From Siderastrea siderea (Eukaryota; Cnidaria; Anthozoa; Scleractinia; Rhizangiidae): DNA of 64,000 bases. The notes below the pieces were generated by a model. That model was not told the origin of the DNA and searched no databases. It saw only the letters and a list, made by a program, of their open reading frames with translations. Where the stretch lies: NCBI GenBank assembly GCA_964030785.1, contig OZ034967.1, positions 54,994,265-55,058,264 on the forward strand. Reading direction: 5' to 3'. Of the stretch, positions 39,101 through 51,100 are shown in pieces (positions within the stretch are counted from its first letter, which is position 1; each line of letters begins with the position of its first letter). The position numbers and the translations under genes were made by a program.

Positions 39101-42100
39101 GTGGCTGTTTGTGGATGAGAGATCTGTAAACTATTAGTTGTTAGCCATTATTCCAAACCAGAAGGCCGTATCTTTTTGACATTGAGATCTTGAGATACTG
39201 ACAGCAATTCCAGAAATGGTCTAATACATGTTTAACCATGTACTTTGGCTTCACAGTATATTTTTGCATCTATGAACAATATAACACAAGGTGTTTTCAG
39301 AAAACTTCAAAAGGTGTTAATATGGAATTTGGAGTAAAAATGATTGCAAGTATTGCTTGTACTTGAGGTCAAATAAATGATACCAATCTGGCGATCATTA
39401 TTTTATTACAAGATATATTAGCAGTTGTTCCTCGCCTGTAAATGTTTCTCGAGTTTTACACTTAAAATGACTCACAACAACAGATTTAACTTAGCTAAGA
39501 AAAGCCTTTTTCAGTTCATATTCTGAAGCTTTTTCCATTATGTCCTGAACAATGCAATGCTCCACAACATATTAAGTCCAATTGAAAGTTTTAAAATAAA
39601 TCTGTCTATAACATGAATATTTTTCTCTTCAGTTTACAGACCAATGCGTCAGGTACCAGCAGTCACAGTGATGAAGAAATTGATGATTTTGAAGATTCTA
39701 CTGACGTGCCAGTTCTGGACACAGAAGACAATTCAAATTATCAACCAGACAACAGCTCAACAGATGCACAGCAGGAAGTGCAAGAAGAAAGGTCTACTGA
39801 AACGCAACTTAAGCATGAGATTGTTTGTGCCATCTGTGAAGCTCTTATGCTTGTTGACCAGATGGAAGGATCTTTAAATGACTTTGAAGATGTGTAAGAG
39901 TATGCTAAGAAATTGTTTTGTAGAAGTGATCATGACCTCACTAAATACTGGCCAAAAAACTGGAGGGAAACTGAGAAACTGCTGAAGGAGTTGAATAGTT
40001 GTCAGTGCTGTCTTGCTACCGTAGACAGGTGTTTTATTTTTTTGTTATAACTCTAAGAATTTCTTCTGTAGATCTCTAGGGTAGATTATTCTGTTCTAAT
40101 CATTTTCAATTTAATCTTCATTTAGATGTGTGCCAAATCTCTGAAAGGTGCCAAGCACATTGGAGAGGTAATTGCTGATGCACCAGAGCACGTAGAAAAC
40201 TACAAGGTGGGAGTTCTTGTTGGTGGAATGGTTTATAACCGCCTCCATCTATCACAGGAGGACATTGGTTTAATTAAAGCTACAGACTCCTCCAGATCCA
40301 ACATACCTGAATTTGCCCTGTCCTTTCGGAGCCTTTGGAGGCCCTTTGCATTTCAGACACCCAAAGGGATGCTCTTCAGAGAGAAGGAACATGTTATTAT
40401 TCAAACCGAAAATGAAGAACACATTTGTCAAGTTAAGACTTTTCTGTCCATCGAGATTGAAGGGAAAACTGTAAAACTTGTGAAAGCAATTAAGTGCAAG
40501 AAGTTGCTGGATGAGGAGGGTTGCACTTTGACAGATCCTTTTAGTGGAGGTGATCTGGCTGATGTGTCAGTTCATGAACATATGATTGCCCCTGTAACAG
40601 CAATTTCCTGCAAGGTAATCCTCTACAACTCAGACCAAATTTCCAATTCCAATTCAAGAACAGTGATCGATTTTCAAAGGGAAAAACTGCCTATATCACT
40701 TGCCGACATCACTGTGCCTTTCTTTCCCCAACAAAATGACATGATATTCATCAAAGGAGATGACCCTGATCCCTGGTTAGCCAAAGTACTCACAATTCAG
40801 GAAAGATCAAGAACTGTAAGAGTGCTTTACTACAGGAAAGATGAAGACAGGCCAGGACAAGAGCTATTTATTCCATATTGCAACACACGTCAAGCACATG
40901 ACACTGTTTCATGGGATTGTATTTTGAATTCAGCCTATGGAGAATGGAAAGAGGAAGCATTTGAATTGTTAATTTGAGGAAGTGAACTGTTAAATTAGTA
41001 ATAATTTATAAACACTTCCATGGCCTTAACCATAATTGTATGTCAAATTTCTGAAGTTGATCTTTCTAATGAAACAAAGATATATTAGTGTAGTTAACTT
41101 TACATGTACAGTGTAAAAGGGCACTAACATTGCTTAACAGCGGTAAATTATTTGAGAAACCATTCAACTATATTACCTCACCTGTTTTTTGTTAATTTTA
41201 ATGGTGTGAAAAATATCATTGATGGACAACTTATCAGTTATATGTGTGGAAAAGAATGTGGTATGGGAAATGCTATGAATCTTTCTTTGAATGATTATTG
41301 GAATTTAACAAACTCTACCATCCAGAAAATATAATCACATCAATATTAAGATATTAAGATATGTTGACTTAGGGGGAAATGGGCTGGAAATTCAGATGTA
41401 AGTTTAATCTAATTACAGTATTGGGGGGTGCATTTTGTCCATGAATGGTTTTTGTTTAAACTCCTAGAATGGACTTTGCAATATATGTTACTGTGATTAC
41501 CATTAATGGAATTATAATGAATCACATCCACAAATAATAATTACATTCATGGAAATTCAGATAATAGTGTCACTCTAAATACCATTACTGGAAAGTGCAT
41601 TTTGTCCATGAATGGCTTTTGTGTAAACTCCTAGAATGGACTTTGCAATATATGTTACTGTGATTACCATTAATGGAATTATAATGAATCACATCCACAA
41701 AATATAATTACATTCATGGAAATTCAGATAATAGTGTCACTCTAAATACCATTACTGGAAAGTGCATTTTGTCCATGAATGGCTTTTGTGTAAACTCCTA
41801 GAATGGACTTTGCAATATATGTTACTGTGATTACCATTAATGGAATTATAATGAATCACATCCACAAAATATAATTACATTCATGGAAATTCAGATAATA
41901 GTGTCACTCTAAATACCATTACTGGAAAGTGCATTTTGTCCATGAATGGTTTTTTCGTAAAATCGTATGATGGTTTTTGAAATATCCATTACCTGTACTT
42001 GAAGCTGATTAACATTAATGGAAATAACTTCATTTTACATTTACAAAGCCAAATTCACATTAATGGGAAACGCTGTAAAATGGGAACTGCAGGTAAAACC

Positions 42101-45100
42101 CATTAATGGGTTATCCCTTAGCATGGGAAATGACTAATTCCCATCATGGGAATCACAAATTCCATCCATGGTTTTTTGGAAAATTTTCCTGTGTAAGATG
42201 GACTTTTGTGAACACTGTGCAGCTACAATAATAGCAGAATTCGATGATGCGAGGGCAGAAAATTGGAAAAAAATGTAACTTCCACAAAACAGATTTTCTT
42301 TAATTTTTCACAAAACGTAGATAATCGACAAAGAAAGTGATCTATCAGAAGAAAATTTAAGAGAGTTAAACCCGTGCATGGATATTAAAGTGCCCACTAG
42401 CGTTATTTATCTCCATATTTCTTCAACAGCGTGCGCTCAATGCATGACGTGGCATGACATCGCAAAGTGAATTGTGTTCGCAGTAAGGATGCGCAGAAAT
42501 AATTAGCGCGAACGTCCTTAAGTGTGTATATCTTGTACTGGAACATGTATGGATTATTTATAAGTAATATTAATTTTATGAACAGATCATTGCAATCAAG
42601 TTTATACTGAAGAGACAGGGATTAATCCTTTCTCCTGTGGTTCAAGTGAAATTGTTTCATGCACACTTTGTAATACATTAAGTTAATTTTTGTTTGATTT
42701 CAGGCTGAAAAAATACCAAGGTTGACTGGCAAAGGTTTTATCTTTACTAAATGGCTTGCAAGAACTGTAAGTAAATTAAGTACTTTGTTTTACCCAAGGC
42801 TTCATTCTCATCTTTATCAAACTGCCTTCAAGCACTCTTCCAAATTATTTTTTTTGAAAATAGAAAATATGCCATTTGACCACAAAATTCTGTTTCAGGG
42901 CCTTGGAAATGCTCTAAAAAGCGTGACTCTTAGGTAGGTCGTACATGTTTCTATTGTCAAATCATAAAAATTTTTTAATTGTCACTAATCGATGCAATTG
43001 AGTAGAGCAGTTATTTTTTTTAAATGAAATTTGAACAGATGATTGTAATGTTTTTTTATAGGAAGGCAGAGTTGGATTTGCTTCGTAGAATCAGAATCCC
43101 CGATTCTCCAACATTGTTTCCATTGCCTGACCCATCTCCACAGACCAAGAATCTCTCCCCTGTTGACTTTGACACATTGCTCAAGGAAAGGTAAAAAGTT
43201 GATGCCCAAAAATGTAACCATAAATTTATAATCACTCTTAAAATGTCAGGCACCAAGAAATTAATATTCTTGAGTTATTTATTCCTTGTTATGAGGCCCT
43301 TTTGTCCCTAGTCTGAATTTCAAACCCTTCATTTCACATATTGAGGGGGAAGCCAAGTCTCTGTCGGTATTTTACTATAATTGTTTTTGTGCTTGTCTTC
43401 GTCGCTGTCACAATTTCAATCCATCTTTGTGTCGTTTGTCACCATTTCATCTGTCTTATGTCGCTGTTTCAAGGCCATGTCGCTTGTCGAAATTTACCCT
43501 AACAGGGCCTCTGTTATTTTAGAATACTGGCAGATAGCTATATAGCTTTTGTTTTTCTGCTCTCTCAGATCCATATGGTTGAGAAAAAATGCCACGATTG
43601 GTCATTCCACAGGTCTAACTAAGTTAGACAACATTAACTTCTATTTCTTTTGTTTCACATAGATCTGATAACTCTAGTCAGGATTCTTTCAAGTTTGTGA
43701 CAATTTCAGACCTTTTAGAGCAATACAGGTAATTGTCATTGGTAGTCTAAGAGTGCTTTTCAAATCAGTGTTGTAAAACCAAAACCAAAGTTAATTACCC
43801 CAGCCAATCACAACAGACACAAATTACCCAATGAACCAATCAGAACTCAAAGCAAATACATGCAACCGGCGCCAAGCGCGGGAAAACGCATGCAAGCAAG
43901 TCGGGATTAGTTTGGGTTTTACTTCTGATTGCTCAGAAAGTGGCGCAAGATTTTTTAACCAATCACAGAGCAAAGTAAAGCAAAACCAAAGCAAAATGCG
44001 CATTACTTTTGACACAATTGAAAACCACTAGCTGCTAATGCAGGTAATTATTATTAATCATTATTATAATTATTATTATTATTATAATTGTATTACATGA
44101 ACACTATTGCATTATAATATTAGTTAATGGTACATATGTCGGGGCTCGGTAGTGTAGTGGTTAGCTTGTTGGGCTTCAGATCTGAAGGTCGGTGGTTCAA
44201 TGCTCAGTCCCCAGCCATCGTGTTGTTTCCTTGGACAAGAAACTTTATTCCACATTGTCTCTCTCCACCCGAGTATACAATTGTGTACCGGCAACATACT
44301 GCTGGAGGTAACCCGCGATGGACTAGCATCCCATCCAGGTGGGGGTGGGGGGGGGAGCTTTAATTCAGCATGGTGCTGGTTTGGATTGATGTAGCATCCA
44401 ATGAGACGATCCTCAGTTTGGCCTTTTCTAAGATGTGCCCCTCCAGACTGGTTTCAACATAGCTAGCAACTGTGTAATGGGATAAAAGTTGCAGAGAAAT
44501 GGGAAAGTTGCAAAGACAGGAAAGAGGACAAGCATGAAAGAGAAACAGGAAAGTTGCATTTCCATTTCTCTTTTTATGCCAATAATTATGCAATTTATCA
44601 TCATAGTCAATAGTCTAGTGCTATCCTAGATTAAGTTAAGCCCACCCCCACCTCATTTGATGAATTTAAAAAGAGAGTTTTAGGACGCCTTTCAGCTCTC
44701 ATGTAGAGGGGAAATACCCAAGAACAGGTAGTAAAATGACTGGTTACTGAACGTAGCTCTCAACAAAAACTCAGCCCTTTGTAATGATTTTTCTGTTGTT
44801 CTTAGGTCGCATTCAGTCACTCCAATGCAGGTCGCAGAGAGAGTGATTGAGCTCATAAAAGAAACAGAGAAACAGACTCCAAAGTTAAGAGCAATTGTCC
44901 AACACAACAAAGAGGAAGTTTTAAAGGTAATAAAATTAATGCACTGTACATTTGTTGTTACAAGATGTTGCCCAGCTGATCTACCACACTTACAGTGTAG
45001 TCTGTGGTGTTTCTGTAACAAAGAGGTTGTTTGCAGTAAGAGTAGGTGGTTGGCCCACCTCTCAACCCCCAGCCTGGGCTCACTGGTCTCTACTCTTTGA

Positions 45101-48100
45101 TCTGGCCACGATTGTTCAAAGCAAGCTTAAGCTAACCCAGGTTATTATTAAAAGTGTCAAGTTTGAATTCACTTTTACACACTGCAGCTTAGCAAATTCC
45201 AGAAATATTTTCTAATCAAATGTCATGTAAAATTAGTTGTGGAAACACTTTTTAACAAGAGAAGCAGAAGCCTTGATCAATGTTTGACCCAGCTAGGGTT
45301 TGAATTAATTGGCTTTTGAGCTACCTGGCCTTATTGGCCTAAGTCACCCTACCACGAGTACAGGATTGCAGTGGACATAGTTCTGTGGGTCATGGAGATA
45401 CACAAACTGCTTAACTTCAATAAGGTGGTAACCCCCAATCCTAGGTATGGTAGTTCATGATCGTATTGATTTGAATTAAAATACTTCAGCTGGAAGTATA
45501 TTCTCATGCAAGTCCCTTCCACTTCAGTTTGGTTCATGATCATATTGATTTTGATTAAAATATGTCAGCCGTAAGTATATTCTCATGCAAGATCCCCTCC
45601 ACTTTAGTTTGGTTTGTTATCAGCACTGTGTGTTGTTTTTTGTCCAGATGGCAGCAGCATCCACAAAGCGTTATGCAGAAGGTAACCCCTTGTCCTTTTT
45701 GGATGGGATCCCTGTTGCAGTGAAAGAAGAGTATGATGTGGTTAGTCATCGTGTGAAATACATGTATTTTTACCAAAAGAGGCCTTGCCCTGGAATTACA
45801 TGACAATTTTTTTGCATACTTACGACTGTGCAAAGTGCTGGCATAATTAGTCCTTTGTCCAGCTCCTTGACAGTTGAATGTTTTCTGCATTTCTTTGGTT
45901 TACATCAAGGTATTTGAGGGATTTTTGTGCTTGTTAGCTTTGAATCTTCACAACAGTCATGACCATTGGGCCACAAACAATGCATTGTTAGCTAATGTAA
46001 TTAACAGGGTCGAGTGGAAGATGTGTGGCCGCCTATGGTTGATGGCCACCTTGACAACCCAGCTGACCAACACACAAACCATAAAATGGCCAACAATTTT
46101 GTGCGTAAGACCAGTTCTTATGCAGTGTGCATAAGCAGTAGCTTGTGTAATATGCAACATGCAACAGGGATTTAATATGATCTGTAACTTTGCATCTTGT
46201 GTGAGCCATAATTTAACAGGCAAAAACTGATGGCCAACAAACTTTCTAGCTGAATAATCCAGCTGTAATTAAAAATGATCCATGTCTATACTATTCTTGA
46301 AGGTTCCATATCACACTCGTTGTGGCACCACATTTATGGGCAGAACACCAGCAACAGAGGATGCCTGTATAGTGAAAAAGTTGAGAGATGGAGGAGCAAT
46401 AATTATAGGCATATCAAACATGCATGAGTTGGGAATTGGGACCACAGGAAATAATCCAAACAGGTAATTTGAAATATCCGAGCCTTTATTTTGCATTTGG
46501 CTGTTTATGCAAATATTTGCATTGCACATGTCACCACAAGCCATTTTGCTATTTTGTGGGGTCTTAAAAGTTTGTCTACAATAATTATTTGTTTTTGCTA
46601 GTAAGATTATGGCAGCTATTTTTAGGAAGCTTAAAATAACGTGAAGGTTAATTCCATTAGCCATTGTGTTTTAGGGGTGGGATAGTTTTAGCCTATTGTA
46701 TTTTTTAATATTAAATCATGGCTTTTAAGAAAAAAAGGATATCCTGTCAGTGTGTAACTTTACTTACAACTGACGATGATCGTAGCATGATCGAAACACA
46801 ATAACTCTCTGTTACTCTGTAACTCTCTGTTACTGAAACCTATTGGCAAAAGGTTGAAACATATGGTTAATCATGTAGGATGGGATGTGATTTGATGCTT
46901 GGATTACATAAGATCTTTTGGAGGCACATTTATTCCTGACCTGACTTCTGGTGATTCAGATCGTCATGCTGTCTTTTTGTCTCACAAACTGACTTCCGGT
47001 CATTCCGATCGTCTGTACTTACTGACAATTCCACTCCGATCGGGTTTATTTGACATGAGTGAAATTTCGTAGAAATTGACTGATTAATGAGCACGTAGTG
47101 GCATCCTGTGCATTATGGTTTGGGTGTGAGAAAGTAACACTGTCCTTGTACTCGCATGTACAGGCTTCATGGAACCACAAGAAATCCATACAATGTGAAT
47201 CATTACCCTGGTGGAAGTTCAAGTGGATCAGCAGCAGCAGTAGCAGCAGGTAATGCACCTGTTAACCTTTTAACAAGGCTGTTGCCTAACAGGAGCCCAG
47301 TAGCCTGGGGCGCCCAAGGAATAGCTCTGGCCATGGGTGCCTAATTAATTTGCTGTAGCACCCAACATTTCCCAGGTTGGGCTCCTAACTTATCAGCTTT
47401 TGGCTTTGTGGGCTCCTTCAAATTTTTCTTAGGTAGCAGCCTTGTTTTAAGCCCTGATATAAAAATGCATAGTCTCCTTACTGTTCTCAATACATTTCTT
47501 ATGGAACTAGTAAGGAGAATTCGTCTAAATATCAAGACATCTCATCCTTGGTGATCACATCCTTTATTCTCATCACTTGAATGTTTGAACAAGTAGTGAT
47601 GATATAATGAGATATTTCATTTTTATCACTGTTAGGGCTTAAAGGGTTAATGTTAAGCCACAGGGTAGGTCGGGTATAGGCAGGGCATTTGACTTTACAA
47701 AGAATACAAATTATTTGTTTTCAAATGCCTGAGCCCCAGGGATGGACATATCAGTTAAATCAAGTCAATTCTCACTTATTACCTTTTGAATGACTAAATT
47801 CACTAAATTTGCTAAGAAGTCAAATGCCTGAAGGGGGGGGGGGTCAATCTTGAAAATCCCCCACCTATATGTATGCCCAGTCCCCCACCCCCACCCCTGT
47901 GGCTTAATCTTGTAAGGATGGTTGACATTGGAAATCTCCCAACTGGTTGCCATTGAATAGTTTTTATATGTTTTTATATGTTGGTTTGGAGAATTTTGTT
48001 TTCAAATGCCTGAGCCCCAGGGACAGACATATCAGTTAAATCAAGTCAATTCTGCACTTATTACCTTTTGAATGACTAAATTCACTAAATTCACTAAAAA

Positions 48101-51100
48101 GTCAATAGCCTGAGGGTGGGGATGGAAAGATCCATCAAATCCCCCACCTATATGTATGCCCAGCCCCCCCACCCCCCCCCCCCACCTTTGTGGCATAATC
48201 TTGTTAGGATGATTGAAATTGGAAATCTCCCAGCTGGTTGCCATATAATAGTTCTTATATGTTGGTTTAGAGAATTTAGTGGTCAAGCACTTCCTTCAAG
48301 GTGGACCCTGGGTGCTGATTTTCATTCCTCTTGTAAGCTGTTTTGGTATATTGTAAGAAAAAAAAGGACAGGTTGGTGCAGTTAGTTCTCTAATCGAATG
48401 GGAGAAGCCTTTTTTTAAAGCAGCAGTTACGCCCTGTTCATATATGTCTTTGTTTTTTTTTTTGTTTTTTACACCTGTCATTGTTCTGTTGTTGGTTCTG
48501 TCAAGTGATGTGAAGCAGAGGAGAGATCATTGCAGAAGAAGTTGCTGCATAACTGCAACGATCTCATTCTTGTAACCCTTTAAGCCCTAACAGTGACAAA
48601 AATGAAATATCTCTTTACATCATCACTACTTATTCAAATTATTCAAGTGATGAGAATAAAGGAAGGGATCACCAAGGATACAATGTCTTGACATTTAGAC
48701 AAATTCTCCTATCTTGTCCCACAAAAAATGTATGGAGAACAGTAAGGAGAATGTGCATTTTTGTATCAGGGCTTAAAGAGTTAAGTGAGTTTCTCTGACT
48801 ATTGATATACTTTTCATAAAAGAAACACTTAAATTTTATCAACTAAGGATATGGCAGATGTCTCTCAGAATACACGCCTTACAAAACTTACAAAAAAAAA
48901 ACGTCCTTATTAGTTATACCAAAAAACAGTTGTGAGTCTGCTGTAACAGAATCGGTTTAGGAGTTGAAATCCATACAGAATTCAAAAACTTTTAAGCGCC
49001 ACTAAGTAGATCCCAGTTTCAGCTTGTGGTGTTCAGCTTGTATGTTTTATTGTTCATTTTATTTGTAGTGAATGCAAAACATGCTCAGGTTCTTCATGGA
49101 ATGTGTAATCATGATTTTTCTAGGCTTGTGTCCAGTTGCTCTCGGTACAGATGGTGGTGGTTCTATACGTATTCCAGCCGCAGCATGTGGATTAGTGGGA
49201 ATCAAAGGTATGTATCCATAAACAAAACTGAGCATTTTGCCACTGTTTTTACTCTAAGGCCTTGTGGGGGGTGGGGTGGTGCAGTGGTTAGCGCTTTGGA
49301 CTTCAGATCTGAAGGTTGGTGTTTCGAGGACAACCAGTCCCTGCCATCGTGTCATTTCGTTAGACGAGAAACTTAGCCCCACATTGTCTCTCTCCACCCA
49401 GAGATACTACAGAAACCGGGTCAAGCTCCGGCCATGTGGGCCGCCTTGGCTCGTGTGTGACTTAATCTTTACCTTACCTTTATGCCCCAGTGTGCCATAT
49501 GCCCCATCATGCTATACAGTGCTCAACGTTTTGTCAATTTCTCCGCTCAAAATTTTGCTCACTAAAATGTTCTTGGAAGGGTTTGCCCGTTGAAAGCTTA
49601 AAACTGTCCCCCCTCCTATATTTCATAATAATTATTATGATTGACCACCCCCACCACTTTTCAAACATTTTTACTAATACATATGTGGTCTTAAACGTAT
49701 CTTATATTATTCTGTCACGGAGAACTACAACGTGTGCTATAGCTTATGGGTATATAAAGCCATTTCAGCTCATACATTTCAGCTGATTTGTGAAGTATAC
49801 TCATCAATACCTTTCAAATTAAAAAAAGAAGACTGAAAAGAGAAAGATTTTGTTTGCAACGCCTATTCTCTGTTATCTCAAATCTTACAAAATTCACCCT
49901 TAAAAGCGCATCACACGGAAGCGCTGCTCTGAGGTTTCAGTTAAGTCAGAATGATCTAGGTTCAATTCGTAGTTCTGATCCGTTATCCCTTTGTAGAAAT
50001 CAGTTAACAGCACCACAGGAAAGTACTGCTCACTCAATAGCTTCCATTTAAATGGTGACTCATGTTTCACTATAGTAACAGGGTCCGTTCACTTCTTTCT
50101 CCCATATTTAGTTTCATGTGGTCGCATAAGCGCGAGTGGAGTAGCGGCTCTTGCTCATACGCCTAGTGCTGCTGGTAAGTCAGAGCTGTTTTTCAATTAT
50201 GGCATGTTGTAAGGCGTCTAGAACAGATCTGTGTAGGTGCCGTACAAATAGTCATCACCATCAGCGTCATCATCATCGTCATCGTCATCATCATTGTCAT
50301 CATCATCGTCATCATCATCATCGTCATCATTGCCTCTTTTTTAATTTAATGATAAGACCTTCTGAGAAAATTATGTCTTTATCACATTTGTTTAGCCGAA
50401 TTGAATGGTTGCTGTAGATTAAAATTACTCCAGCCGATGCTAGGAACCAACAGCCTTCTTCCACAAGCTGGATCCCTGTTCTTCTCGGGTATCTAGTTAG
50501 ACGATTCTAGATGTTTCTAGATGATTGTAGTTCTCTTATGAAACGAAACCCAAAGCTATCTAATCTATCCTATCACAAAAAAAACAACAAATTGTTATAA
50601 AAGGAGCGTAACTTGAAGCCTTTAAAATGCAACAGTTACCAAGCGTGGAAAAACGCACAAAGGGAAGTCTTCGTTGTTCTCTGTTTTCCCTCTGTTTGAT
50701 TAGTCAGAGAGAATGTGCTGCATTGCGCGGTGTTGCTATCGATGCAAAATAGCAGCGTATGGAAATGTTTGTAATAAAATGGAACAAAAAACAAAAACAT
50801 AAGATAGGTAATTTATTTCATTCTTTGTTGTCACCAGGTCCTCTCTGTAATAATGTGAGGGATCTTGCCCTAGTATACGGTAGGTTCTATTTTGCAACCT
50901 CTTTCAAGTCAATTACCGTCTATTAAATATTACGCCTGAATAGTGTACTCAGGGAAGGTATAGTTCTTGCCCGCTTAAATGGAATAAACGAGCTAGATGG
51001 CAATAGGGCCATTTCTATAGCTGAAGCCACTAGGAGCATTACTACTCCCTGCGGATGGGATGCTTGTCCACTGCTTGCATATAATTACCTCTAGTATTTT

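Larger units (their letters stand above)
34063..42521. mobile_element. 8.45-kb DNA transposon with TTAA target duplication and long inverted termini, in intron 1 of the amidase gene
   Basis: The left end reads TTAAGGACCTTCGCGC at 34063 and the right end reads GCGCGAACGTCCTTAA ending at 42521. About 340 bp of left terminus (34067-34397, resuming after a nested insertion at 35123) is the reverse complement of about 42150-42517, with shared landmarks: the CATGCATTGAGCGC stretch, GTGGGCACTTTA, and GCCCTCGCATCAT. TTAA at both borders fits the 4-bp duplication of piggyBac or Kolobok elements, but no core transposase domain is visible, so the superfamily is undecided. Inside lie two divergent genes (minus 36540-38255, plus 38493-40977) and subterminal tandem repeats on both sides. 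The intron around it is otherwise short of genes and the host reading frame is not affected. Confidence 0.8.

Noticed and set aside
39890..39900. GTAAGA at the TAA of gene B as a true donor that removes the stop
   Set aside because: Possible, but the sequence after it keeps a convincing protein frame, so a nonsense change was preferred; the alternative is mentioned in the findings.
44141..44220. A tRNA gene on the plus strand
   Set aside because: The head is tRNA-like but is followed by a body shared with 49264, as in a SINE; the acceptor stem is not paired.
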